Source: Ktedonobacter sp. SOSP1-85 (lineage in GTDB: Bacteria > Chloroflexota > Ktedonobacteria > Ktedonobacterales > Ktedonobacteraceae). Taken from it: DNA of 64,000 nucleotides. Made by a program: the position numbers and the translations under genes. The notes under the pieces were generated by a model. That model did no database searches. It saw nothing but the letters and a program-made list of their open reading frames with translations, and was not told where the DNA came from. Of this stretch, positions 7,033 to 15,366 are shown piece after piece; within the stretch, counting starts at the first letter, position 1; every line of letters begins with the position of its first letter. The stretch lies in NCBI RefSeq assembly GCF_016587415.1, contig NZ_BNJI01000001.1, forward strand, positions 620,001 through 684,000. Reading direction: 5' to 3'.

Positions 7033-9270
7033 TCATTTGACTATGGGTAAGGTAAACCAGAAGGTAGAACCCTCCCCAGGCATGCTCTCTACACCCACCT
7101 CTCCGTGATGTTGGGTGATGAGTGTCTGACAGATATATAAACCCAGGCCCAACCCTTTCCCTGAACCACTCTGGACTGGTACTCCCTTGACCTGGTGAAA
7201 GCGTTGCCACAGTTCCTTTTGAGCCTCTTCGGTGAGACCTGGTCCGTGGTCTCGCACCCAAACACGAGCTACGCCCTCCCGGATGGTCAGTCCAATGTGG
7301 ATCGGCTGATCTGCGCTCGAATAGCGGATCGCGTTGGTCAGATAGTTCGTCACCACCTGGCTGATCCGAGCCCGGTCGGCAAGCACCATGACCGTGGTGT
7401 GCTCCGGCAATTCGAGCAGGAGCGAGCGCGAAGGCGCCGTAACGCGCAGATCCTCGACGGTTTCGCGCACGATCGAGGCCAGATCACAGTGGTCCAATGA
7501 TAGTTCCAGCGTATTGGCCGTGATTCGCGAGACATCCAGCAGATCATTGATCAAATGCGTTTGGACATCTACTTGTCGGGCACTGGCTGCCAGACGCTCC
7601 ATAAGGTCATTGAAGAAGGCGCTCACCTCTGGAGTCAGGTGGTCGGTCTGGGTGTCCAGGCGTTTTACTCGCCGCTGCAGCAATTGGAACGTGCCTTTGA
7701 GCGCGGCCAGCGGGGTTTTCAACTCGTGGCTGGTCATGCTGAGCATGAGGTCTTTTTGCCGTTCGATCTCTTTGCGGGCAGTCAGATCTAAAACGAAAGC
7801 GATCACTAACGGAGAGGCGCCTTCCCGGCGGAAGAGCGTGCCTCCAATCAGAACGGGCACGCGTTTGCCATCTTTCGCCACATAGTCTTTTTCAAAGGGC
7901 TGCACACGACCGGTTGCGAGCAGTTCCTCTGCGGCCTGAACGGATTGCACCCGATCTTCTGGGGCCGTCATCGTTCCCCAGTTCATCCCCCCTGCTGCCA
8001 GGTCCTCGCGGGTATAGTCCAAAAGCGAGAGAAAGGCATCGTTGGCTTCATAAATGGTTCCCTCCGGGTCAGTCACGACGATCCCAATGATATTGGACTC
8101 CACGAGCCCACGAAACCGCGCCTCGCTCTCCCGCAAGGCTTCCTCCGCTTGCTTGCGCTCGGTGACATCGTGCAAATAAAAGGAGAGCCCATCCGGAGTC
8201 GGATAGAGGTAGATCTCCAACCAGCGCTGGAAACTCGGATGAAAGCCTTCTATGTGCGTCGCCTGCTGCGTCGCCATTGCTTCGCGATACGCGTGCTCGA
8301 ATGGAGTGTTAAGAAGCTCAGGAAGCAGGTCCCAAAAGGATTGGCCTACCACCTCTTCCCGCTTTTTCCCCAGCATCTTTTCCAGCCCGCGATTCACATG
8401 GGTATAGCGCCATTGCGTATCGACGTGGGAAAAAGCATCCGTAATACTTTCGAGAATGATCGCGACCTGCTCCTCGGCCTGCTTCAGGTCCGTGATATCG
8501 ATGACGACTCCGAGCATGTGCACCGGGTGACCTTGCGCGTCAGCGATGACGTGACCCCTATCTGAGAGCCAATGAATGCTCCCGTCAGGCCAGAGGATGC
8601 GGTACTCGGTCTGATAGTCCGTGTGCTCAGCCACCACACATGCCAGGAACTGGTCGACTGGCTCACGATCCTCAGGATACAACGTCGCCAGGAAGCCTTC
8701 ATAGTTGATGGGAATATCTGGCGACAATCCCAAAAGCGCTTTCCCCTGATCCGTCCAATTGATCTGATTCGTGACCAGATCCCAATCCCACATGCCCACA
8801 CCGGAAAATTTGAGGGCAAGTTGCACCTCTGCTTCACTCATCTGCCCAGCCAGTTCCTGTCTGGTGATATCGGTGCCACAGGCGAGGACCTCGCGAAGCT
8901 CCCCCTCAGGAGTGCGCACCGGAATAGCGCGCACGCAGACCAGGCGGTAGGCGCCACCACCTCTGCGGATGTGACACTCCATCTCCGCAGGACGCGCGGA
9001 CGTGACCGCCTGGCGCACGGTTTCTTCGATCTGCGGCTGATCGGCAGGATGCAACGCATCCAGCCAGCCTCGCCCAAGGCACTTGCACTTCTGTTGTCCA
9101 GTAAAGGTTTGCCAACTCGGGCAGACCTCTTGCATCGAGCCATCGGGAGAAAGCCACCAAAAGACATCGGCGTTCTCTTGCGCGAGGGCCTGAAAACGAT
9201 ACGCAAATGCCTCGTGCCCCTGAGGTGGTTGATTCCTCTCTTCTTGCTGATGGGAATGAGACAAAGACAT
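7033..9270 (-). CDS. Multi-PAS sensor histidine kinase (orphan)
   Basis: 745 residues, cytosolic. Four PAS/PAC units can be seen at about 15-140, 145-265, 270-375 and 380-500; the ends of the PAC segments read GTDITRQE, VVIDITDLKQ, YLHDVTERKQ and FVLDLTARKE. Then the phosphoacceptor helix with MLSMTSHELKTPLAALKG (His near 514) and HATPase_c with VRDHGPGL and GLGLGLYICQT. ATG 9270 is preceded by GGAGGGAGAA; the frame is open 26 codons further without a better site. No receiver domain or adjacent regulator. Paralogue of the kinase at 233-2035. The ligands of the PAS domains cannot be deduced. Confidence 0.9.
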   Translation of the reverse strand: MSLSHSHQQEERNQPPQGHEAFAYRFQALAQENADVFWWLSPDGSMQEVCPSWQTFTGQQKCKCLGRGWLDALHPADQPQIEETVRQAVTSARPAEMECHIRRGGGAYRLVCVRAIPVRTPEGELREVLACGTDITRQELAGQMSEAEVQLALKFSGVGMWDWDLVTNQINWTDQGKALLGLSPDIPINYEGFLATLYPEDREPVDQFLACVVAEHTDYQTEYRILWPDGSIHWLSDRGHVIADAQGHPVHMLGVVIDITDLKQAEEQVAIILESITDAFSHVDTQWRYTHVNRGLEKMLGKKREEVVGQSFWDLLPELLNTPFEHAYREAMATQQATHIEGFHPSFQRWLEIYLYPTPDGLSFYLHDVTERKQAEEALRESEARFRGLVESNIIGIVVTDPEGTIYEANDAFLSLLDYTREDLAAGGMNWGTMTAPEDRVQSVQAAEELLATGRVQPFEKDYVAKDGKRVPVLIGGTLFRREGASPLVIAFVLDLTARKEIERQKDLMLSMTSHELKTPLAALKGTFQLLQRRVKRLDTQTDHLTPEVSAFFNDLMERLAASARQVDVQTHLINDLLDVSRITANTLELSLDHCDLASIVRETVEDLRVTAPSRSLLLELPEHTTVMVLADRARISQVVTNYLTNAIRYSSADQPIHIGLTIREGVARVWVRDHGPGLTEEAQKELWQRFHQVKGVPVQSGSGKGLGLGLYICQTLITQHHGEVGVESMPGEGSTFWFTLPIVK

Positions 9271-9761
9271 AGGATTGTTCTCCCTCCCCACGTGTCCTAG
9301 GATCACAGAAAACGCGTCTGTCCTCGCCCTGCACGCGCATGAGAGCACAGCTCACGGCGCGTTGGGCTGTGAGCGCTTTTCCACATGCAGCGGCCCTGTG
9401 AGATGGATATCTGTGGCAATTTCTCTCTTCCCCTACATTGTAGAATAGGCGGTCAAAGTCAAGCGCATCATTGCTTGTCAATCAAGCAGTGGAGCAAAGA
9501 AGTGCTGGCATCCCACGTTGTCTGGCGAGCAAGCAGGGCTTTTCGCACATCGTAGCATGGATAGCTGAAATACGACCCCCCTCTCTTTTCTGGAAGCGGG
9601 AGTGACGCGGATGGATCTCATCCGTGAGAGGCAGAGGCGAGAGATGCCAAAGACCCTGAGAATCCCACTTTACATGAGCAAAGAGAGCAAGTGGTCTGAA
9701 ACCCTGGTCAGTATTTTCCTGACCCCTTTTTTATGGCAGAAAAAGAATAGAATAGCAGGGA
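9271..9761. other. Gene-free stretch with one terminator-like hairpin
   Basis: No convincing gene. A short stem GGTCAG/CTGACC at 9706-9724 followed by CCTTTTTT resembles a plus-strand terminator, though no plus-strand gene ends nearby. An open frame at 9602-9841 has no ribosome site and runs into the TnpB element end, so I do not call it. Confidence 0.4.
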
Positions 9762-9762
9762 T

Positions 9763-9797
9763 TGACATCCTCCCCATGGCTAAAGCCAGGGGATTCC
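9763..9797 (-). repeat. TnpB element right-end hairpin / presumed omega RNA 3' end
   Basis: On the minus strand the stem CCCC-GGCT-AGCC-GGGG is followed by AGGATGTCA. In characterised TnpB elements the omega RNA scaffold covers the 3' part of tnpB and the right end, with the guide taken from flanking DNA; here the guide would be bases just below 9762. Conserved with the right end at 25641-25670. Confidence 0.6.
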
Positions 9798-9808
9798 TAG
9801 AGTCGCCT

Positions 9809-10987
9809 CTAGGGTTTCCTGCTTCGCTGAGTCTTGCCTGAACGAGACAAAGCCCGTCCAGGTCTTACAGACTCTCCACAGGCGTTAAGGACCGTGAGCC
9901 CCACGGTCACAATGTTCTTTGCAGCGTTGATATCGCGGTCATGATGGACCCCACATTCAGGGCAGTCCCATTGACGGACATCAAGCGCTAAGGAGTCGAG
10001 GAGATGACCGCAATCGAAACAGCGCTTACTGGAAGGATACCATTTGTCAATCTTGACCACGTTTCGACCATACCAGTTGGCCTTGTATTCGAGTTGGGAC
10101 ACAAACTCGCTCCATCCCACATCGCTGATCGCTTTGCTGAGGGTTGGGTGCTTGACCATGTTCTTGACTGCCAACGACTCGACACACACCACTTGGTTCT
10201 CGCGTATGAGTCGGGTCGAAAGTTTGTGCAGGCGCGTCACGGCGGCGATCAGCGATACGGGCATGAATGCGTGCTACTTTGAGACGTGCCTTGTCTCGGT
10301 TTTTCGAGCCCTTTTTCTTCCTGGCATGACAACGTTGGGCTTTGCCCAGTTTCTTTTCATCCTTGTGGAAGAACCTGGGATTGCCCACCACTTCGCCTGT
10401 CGAGAGGACCACAAAGGACTTCAAGCCAAGGTCAGCACCAATCGCCTGCTCATTGGCAGGCACATGCTCAATCTCGTCTTCCACAAGGATGCTGATGCGC
10501 GTAGCGGGCAGCACAGTCTTTGGAGATGGTCACACTCGAAGGGGTTACATCTTTTGGCAGAGGGCGCGACCAGCGTATATCAAGGGGTTCGTTCATCTTG
10601 GCGAGTGTGATAGCTCCATTGTGCCAGGTAAAAGCGTTGGCGGTATAGGTGGCGGATTGCTTGTTGCGTTTTTTGTGGAAGGTGGGGTACTTGGCACGCC
10701 CTTCAAAGAAGTTGAGAAACGCTTTGTCCAGGTGACGAAGAGCTTGCTGCAAGGGCACGCTAGAAACGACATTCAACCAGTGTGTCTCTTCTTGCTTTTT
10801 CACGTCAGTCAACAGGAGACTCAACTCTTTGTAATAGAGTCGCTGATGGTCGTTGTAATAGGCATCGGTTTTCTTGCGCAATGCCCAGTTATAGACGCGC
10901 GCGACAGCACCCAAAGGTTTGAGCAAGGATCTGCTGTTGTTCTGGCGTGGGATACACGCGGTACTTGAAAGCGCGTTTCTGTTTCAT
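9809..10987 (-). pseudogene. tnpB: TnpB RNA-guided nuclease, frameshifted
   Basis: Homologous to TnpB, the ancestor of Cas12, which uses an omega RNA to cut DNA at element-free sites. The protein is spread over four frame segments on the minus strand: start MKQKRAFKYRVYPTPEQQQI at 10987; then LKPLGAVARVYNWALRKKTD within 10468-10926; then IGADLGLKSFVVLSTGEVV within 10047-10514; then VVCVESLAVKNM, CFDCG, CPECG and HDRDINAAKNI in 9809-10264. RuvC Asp, Glu, Asp and the zinc cysteines are all still recognisable, but three frame changes break the reading frame. Sequencing error at three sites is possible but unlikely. Confidence 0.85.
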
Positions 10988-10994
10988 AGGATAC

Positions 10995-11023
10995 ATTATA
11001 GCAGTTACGGTGTAAAAAGGCAA
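10995..11023 (-). promoter_or_regulatory. Leaderless-type promoter of the decayed tnpB
   Basis: Minus strand TTGCCT (11018-11023), 17-base spacer, perfect TATAAT (10995-11000), then only 7 bases to the ATG at 10987. The start site would coincide with the start codon, and there is no ribosome site. Confidence 0.65.
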
Positions 11024-11026
11024 CAA

Positions 11027-11092
11027 TTTGCACTGCCCTATCCACCCCAAGAAAGGAGCGCGCCATTCATCCCCATGTTTGCGCAACAGGGG
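11027..11092 (-). repeat. TnpB element left end
   Basis: Minus-strand hairpin CCCCTGTT-GCGC-AAACATGGGG (11071-11092) followed by CTCCTTTCTTGGGGTGGATA and GGGCAGTG. The same hairpin-plus-motif order occurs at 24199-24258, which supports assigning this as the conserved left end. Confidence 0.65.
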
Positions 11093-11276
11093 TCTTCTGG
11101 CGCGGTTAGATAAGGCAAGCATCTTTGCCTCTATCCAAAGCAAAAAACTTAGAACACATTGCCCAAAAATACCCCAAATTGACGCGCTTTTTAACAACAC
11201 TGCTGTCAACACTGCTGTCAATTGCAACCGCTTGTAATGCCGTCTGGCTTGTAGAGCGAAGAGAAGGTCAAAAGAC

Positions 11277-11305
11277 TTGAAACTGAGCTCGTTTCATGCT
11301 ATAAT
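11277..11305 (+). promoter_or_regulatory. Sigma-70-type promoter
   Basis: TTGAAA (11277-11282), 17-base spacer, perfect TATAAT (11300-11305), about 125 bases upstream of the HhH-protein start. The tandem 12-mer CAACACTGCTGT occurs twice just upstream near 11195-11218. Confidence 0.7.
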
Positions 11306-11429
11306 TAGAACAAGATTTCAATGTGCATCGTACACTAACGGGTCATTACACACTTATTTACCACCACGTTTGCTTATTCTTTTTCTCTATCATAAATGTG
11401 CCCCTGCAGGGCCGGAGGTTAGTGTACAC

Positions 11430-12047
11430 ATGAGCATTTTTCAATTAACACAAACCATCCAGATCATGCCGTCGCTCCCTACCCGTTCAAGCAGGCGTCC
11501 TTCACAGCCTATGCTGCCCGGGCTGGAGCCGGAGATCGAAGTAAAGCCAAAAATTTCTAATCGCCAGATTGCGGAAGTTCTCTCAGGTATTGCGGACCTG
11601 ATCGAAGCGCAAAATGGCAACCCTTATCGCGTCCAGGCTTATCGCAATGCCGCGCGAGGCGTTCTTGAGTTGTCCGAGCCCGTGGCCGATATTCTGGCAC
11701 GCAACGAAGAGCCAACGATTCCCGGCGTGGGAGAACGGCTGCGTACACGCATCCGCGAGCTGGCCCAGAGCGGAACCATGACCTTCCAGAATGGGCTCTG
11801 CATGCCAGCGCTACCCGCAGGGGTACGGGCCTTAATGAATATCGAGCATGTCGGTCCTTACACGGCGATCCGTCTCTATGAGGAATTAAGCATCGACTCG
11901 CCCGAGAAGCTCTTCCGCGCCGCGCAGCAGCAACGCATTCGCCAGCTAGCAGGCTTTGGTGCGCGCAGTGAGGAGCGCCTGAAGGAGGCAGCCCTGCATC
12001 TACTAGGCAAGAAGACTTCTCATCAACCGCTCGGCGGCGCCGCCTGA
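11430..12047 (+). CDS. Standalone PolX-type helix-hairpin-helix protein
   Basis: 205 residues. After a short tail the sequence matches the N-terminal 8-kDa/HhH region of family X DNA polymerases: SNRQIAEVLSGIADLIEAQN, NPYRVQAYRNAARGV, then an HhH IPGVGERLRTRIREL, a second HhH-like unit MNIEHVGPYTAIRLYEEL and a third LAGFGARSEERLKEA. No polymerase palm (no paired Asp motif) and no PHP domain follow, so catalysis is not expected; DNA binding is inferred. ATG 11430 has GGAGG 11 bases upstream; the longer frame from 11277 overlaps the promoter. Monocistronic, ending at a strong terminator. Confidence 0.72.
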   Translation: MSIFQLTQTIQIMPSLPTRSSRRPSQPMLPGLEPEIEVKPKISNRQIAEVLSGIADLIEAQNGNPYRVQAYRNAARGVLELSEPVADILARNEEPTIPGVGERLRTRIRELAQSGTMTFQNGLCMPALPAGVRALMNIEHVGPYTAIRLYEELSIDSPEKLFRAAQQQRIRQLAGFGARSEERLKEAALHLLGKKTSHQPLGGAA

Positions 12048-12083
12048 GCTAGCTATACCTCGTCCCTGCTGTGCTCATGAATG

Positions 12084-12137
12084 AGAACAGGCAGATGGCT
12101 TGCGATGATATCTGCAAGCCATCTGCCTGTTCTTTTT
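12084..12137 (+). terminator. 20-bp perfect stem terminator
   Basis: AGAACAGGCAGATGGCTTGC pairs perfectly across a 10-base loop and is followed by TTTT. It ends the HhH gene and separates it from the convergent HAD gene. Confidence 0.9.
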
Positions 12138-12179
12138 ACATTTCTAAATGTAAGATCAACAGTAGACGTTGTATGCCTG

Positions 12180-12962
12180 CTAGAGTACAGCTTCCAATTC
12201 GTCCAGCACAGAGATCTGTGAGGCAATCATTGGACGGTACGCCTCCTGACAGGCATCATCATAGCGATTGATCCACATACCACGCATGCCAGAGTGATAG
12301 GAGCCGGCGATATCCCTGGGCAGGCTATCGCCGACCATGACCGCCTGCTCAGGCGCAACGCCTAACTCCTGCAAGACATGAACAAATATCTCTGGCTCAG
12401 GCTTACCAATACCAACCTCTCCTGATACGGCAATTGTATCAAAATATTGCTCCAGGCCAGAGGCTCGGATCTTCTCTCGCTGTAGATCGGGCGTGCCATT
12501 CGTCAAAAGGGCCAGCGCATACCGCTGCTTTAGCGTGCTTAGCGCCGCTTCTACATCAGAGAAAACCCGATAACAGCTCCGGCGCTCCTCACGGAAACAG
12601 GCAGCCAACTCTTCGGCCAGCTCATCATTGATGATATCCTGCTCCGCCAGAGCGCGTTTCCATAGGAGTTGCTGGAAGATAGGCGCCCATTGGAAGAGCG
12701 CATGGAGATCCGAAGTCTCTCCCTCGAAGCGGCCCCACATCCCCTCTGAGGCGCTAATACCGATGGCATGGCAATAAGCGTAGGTGGGGGCCTCTGCCCA
12801 GAGTAGTTTTGCGTGTCTGTAAGCATCTATACGCAATCGCGTGCTATCAAGCGGAACACGTGCTTGTGCATAGAGACAGGCCTTACTCAGGGCGCACTGC
12901 GTGGCCTGACGATCCTCAATGAGGGTTTCATCTAGATCAAAGATAATAGCTTGAACTGACAT
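12180..12962 (-). CDS. HAD superfamily hydrolase, subfamily IA
   Basis: 260-residue phosphatase-like protein. Motif I is IIFDLDETLIED (nucleophile Asp 9 or 10 and Asp two on), motif II LLTNGTPD, motif III Lys in GIGKPEPEIF, and motif IV MVGDSLPRDIAG. A helical cap lies between motifs I and II, as in YjjG/phosphoglycolate phosphatase-type enzymes. The substrate is not readable. GGGAG precedes ATG 12962. Last gene of a three-gene minus-strand operon after the EVE protein and aminotransferase (39-base gap), so a shared metabolic or housecleaning job is possible. Confidence 0.85.
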   Translation of the reverse strand: MSVQAIIFDLDETLIEDRQATQCALSKACLYAQARVPLDSTRLRIDAYRHAKLLWAEAPTYAYCHAIGISASEGMWGRFEGETSDLHALFQWAPIFQQLLWKRALAEQDIINDELAEELAACFREERRSCYRVFSDVEAALSTLKQRYALALLTNGTPDLQREKIRASGLEQYFDTIAVSGEVGIGKPEPEIFVHVLQELGVAPEQAVMVGDSLPRDIAGSYHSGMRGMWINRYDDACQEAYRPMIASQISVLDELEAVL

Positions 12963-13001
12963 ATAGCTCCCAATAATATGTTAAGCAAGTTTGTTTCGAC
13001 A

Positions 13002-13844
13002 TCAAAAATTGCCGCGCTCGATCATAGCGATAAAGCGTTGCTCTAATTCATAGGTTCGCGCTCCCGCCTTGCCCTCCCCAATCGGGACATCGTCAATATG
13101 GGTTACGGGCGTGATCTCACGCGAGGAAGATGAGATAAAGGCCTCGTCGACCTCAGCAAGCTCACTGAGAAGGATGGGGCGCTCTTCAATAGGGAAACGT
13201 CCTTGCGCCAGTTCTACAATGACCTGGCGCGTAATTCCCATCAGGATCTCAGAGCGTGGCGTAATCAGCGTATCTCCACGGAAAACAAAGAAGTTGCTCC
13301 GCGTCCCCTCCAGCACATGGCCCGCGGCATTTACATACAAAGCATCGCTTGCTCCACGTCGCTGGGCCTCTTTCAGGGCGCGCATCGCCGCCAGATAGCT
13401 TGAGGTTTTGGCTTCGGGCATCTCACGCTCCATGCGCGTGGTAATGACCTTGATGCCACGCTCGAAGCGTCGCATATCTCGCTCGGGCAAGGGCGTGACC
13501 AGCACTGCCAGGACTGGTTTGCCACTGGGAAAGACACCATCCTCACTTGTGCCGCCGGTCACCAGCAGGCGCAGCGAGGCGTGTATGTAGCGGTTGCGCT
13601 CAATGGCTTCCCGCACCACGTTGGCAATTTCCTCAGCGGTATAGGAAATGTCTAGCTCGATAAGCTCTGCCGAGCGATAGAGCCGGCGCATATGCTCATC
13701 GAGATGAAAGGGGCGGCGGTTGTAGGTACGCAGGCTTTCAAAAACGCAGTAGCTCCGTAGGACTGCGACATCATTGATTGAAAGCGTGGCCTCGTGCGGA
13801 TGCACCCAGCGTCCATCGACATACCAGAGGGCTTCGGTATCCAT
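13002..13844 (-). CDS. Class IV PLP aminotransferase (BCAT/DAAT/ADC lyase family)
   Basis: 280 residues, normal for the fold. Visible landmarks: N-terminal VDGRWVHPHEATLSINDVAV, FESLRTYNRRPFHLDEHMRR, the Schiff-base Lys near 146 in EAKTSSYLAAM, the EGTRSNFFV phosphate-binding segment, and GITRQVIVELA. Members of this family are branched-chain aminotransferases, D-amino-acid aminotransferases or aminodeoxychorismate lyases, which cannot be separated by eye here. ATG 13844 has AAGGAG about 9 bases upstream. It starts 16 bases after the EVE gene stop, so they are co-transcribed. Confidence 0.85.
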   Translation of the reverse strand: MDTEALWYVDGRWVHPHEATLSINDVAVLRSYCVFESLRTYNRRPFHLDEHMRRLYRSAELIELDISYTAEEIANVVREAIERNRYIHASLRLLVTGGTSEDGVFPSGKPVLAVLVTPLPERDMRRFERGIKVITTRMEREMPEAKTSSYLAAMRALKEAQRRGASDALYVNAAGHVLEGTRSNFFVFRGDTLITPRSEILMGITRQVIVELAQGRFPIEERPILLSELAEVDEAFISSSSREITPVTHIDDVPIGEGKAGARTYELEQRFIAMIERGNF

Positions 13845-13860
13845 CGTTCGGAACTCCTTA

Positions 13861-14271
13861 TCAGCGTACTTCTAGAATGTGTTTTGCCCGCAGCCATTCC
13901 ACAAAATTTTCGGGAACACTCATGGTCGAAAGGCGGCTCTGCCGAATCAGACTCCAATCGTCAAACAGGTGAGTCTCTTTAATCTCGCGCAAGGTCACGG
14001 GTGTAGCGAAACGCCGCACAAACTCAACATCAACTACCCAGCTCTTGCTATCATGCTCATCAGGTCTCGGCTCTGAGACCACACGCGCCTCTCCGACAAG
14101 CGCCGCCCCTCCCATACTATGATAAATCAACATGGTATCGCCGGGCTTCATCATTTGAATAACGCGTACCGCCTGGGCATTGCGCACACCATCCCAGGTT
14201 GTACGCTGCTCCTGCTCCAACTGCTCAATAGCATAGGTCTCTGGATCGGTTTTCGCTAGAAAATACGCCAT
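13861..14271 (-). CDS. EVE domain protein (PUA-like fold)
   Basis: 136 residues, one EVE domain: MAYFLAKTDPETYAIEQLEQ, TTWDGVRNAQAVRVIQMMKP, GDTMLIYHSMGGAALVGEAR and SWVVDVEFVRRFATPVTL. EVE domains are PUA-like and in several studied cases recognise modified bases in nucleic acid. GGGAGAGG precedes the ATG. First gene of the EVE/aminotransferase/HAD operon. The modified base it might read is unknown; no restriction domain is attached. Confidence 0.88.
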   Translation of the reverse strand: MAYFLAKTDPETYAIEQLEQEQRTTWDGVRNAQAVRVIQMMKPGDTMLIYHSMGGAALVGEARVVSEPRPDEHDSKSWVVDVEFVRRFATPVTLREIKETHLFDDWSLIRQSRLSTMSVPENFVEWLRAKHILEVR

Positions 14272-14545
14272 AACATAGCCTCTCCCATCAAAAATACGTC
14301 ATAGGCATACACCATACAGCTCCACATGCTAAGCATCCGCCCGCAGTGCGGACACAACGGATATTCTTGCCTACTCAATCATTAAGACGAAGAAACAGAG
14401 CACATGTGAACAAACTAACCAAAGTTAGCCAAACGGATCAATACCCAAACACACGCTTCTACGACAATACCTGAAGCCAGGAACACAGTAGTCTTCTATA
14501 CTAAGCATAGAAAGAATTTCGCGGAAGCAATTATGGGGGCAGTTT

Positions 14546-15328
14546 ATGCCAAGGCTGATCAATATTGGCGAGCGCCGATTGGCAGTAAGCAATAAAGGGC
14601 GGGGACAACCAACAGTAGTGCTAGAAATGGGGCTAGGTGCCGCAGGTAGCGTCTTTAATGAGATTGCTGAACGCCTTGCGGCCCTGACTCACGTGGTCTG
14701 GTATGATCGAGCAGGCCTGGGCTACAGTGATCCGGCACCCACGCCACGAACGATACAAGATATCGCACGAGACCTGCATGCATTACTACTTCATGCCTCT
14801 ATCCCAGGACCATATGTGCTGGTGGGACATTCTATGGGAGGCTTGACGGTACGCTTTTACCGGGAACACTATCCAGAAGAGGTCGCGGGTATGGTCCTCC
14901 TCGATGCCTCACACGAGGAACAACGCGAGCGCTTGCTGGCGGTACTGCCACCTGAGCAAGAGGATGAATTGAGCCACCTGGCACATCTACGTCACATACT
15001 CAGCACGCGCTGGAATGATCCAAACAAAAACGAGGAGAAATTCGACCACCGCGCCAATAGCGCACTTATGCGCCACTGCCACTCCCTCGATGACCTCCCA
15101 CTCATGGTCATCAGTCGTGGGCGCTCCGACCGCGACCCGGCCAAGTTTCCACCTGGAGTCGTGGAAGAGATCGAACTGACATGGCTGCAAATGCAGAGAG
15201 AGCTTGCTCGCCTCTCCTCAAAGAGCCAGCATATGCGAGCGGAGAAGAGTGGGCACATGCTCAATCGCGATGTGCCCGATCTCGTTGTAGAGGCTATTCG
15301 CCAGGTTGTGTTGCAGATACGAGTATAG
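14546..15328 (+). CDS. Alpha/beta hydrolase
   Basis: 260 residues. Catalytic triad visible: nucleophile elbow LVGHSMGGLT (Ser near 96), acid in VLLDASHEEQ (Asp near 119) and His in EKSGHMLNRD (near 236). The oxyanion region reads VVLEMGLGAAGS. No signal peptide, so cytosolic. Related to esterases and lipases of the family; substrate unknown. A GGGGG stretch precedes the ATG. Single gene, convergent with fabF (38 bases apart, no clear terminator between). Confidence 0.88.
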   Translation: MPRLINIGERRLAVSNKGRGQPTVVLEMGLGAAGSVFNEIAERLAALTHVVWYDRAGLGYSDPAPTPRTIQDIARDLHALLLHASIPGPYVLVGHSMGGLTVRFYREHYPEEVAGMVLLDASHEEQRERLLAVLPPEQEDELSHLAHLRHILSTRWNDPNKNEEKFDHRANSALMRHCHSLDDLPLMVISRGRSDRDPAKFPPGVVEEIELTWLQMQRELARLSSKSQHMRAEKSGHMLNRDVPDLVVEAIRQVVLQIRV

Positions 15329-15366
15329 CCGATACAACTACCAGAGCTTCAGTCTACCATCACAAC

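Larger units (their letters stand above)
9762..11100 (-). mobile_element. IS1341-type (TnpB-only, IS605 family) element, decayed
   Basis: Contains a frameshifted tnpB between recognisable ends. Left end (11027-11092): hairpin CCCCTGTT/AAACATGGGG and a motif TTGGGGTGGATAGGGCAGTG. Right end (9763-9797): hairpin CCCC-GGC/GCC-GGGG ending GGGGAGGATGTCA. Both ends match the intact element at 24195-25670. No tnpA is present, so movement would need a transposase in trans. Confidence 0.75.

Noticed and set aside
9602..9841. 79-codon plus-strand open frame near the decayed TnpB element
   Set aside because: Overlaps the element's right end on the other strand and has no ribosome site or family resemblance.
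11195..11218. Two tandem 12-mers CAACACTGCTGT upstream of the HhH gene
   Set aside because: Only two copies and no palindrome; could be a chance duplication, so not called as a regulatory site.
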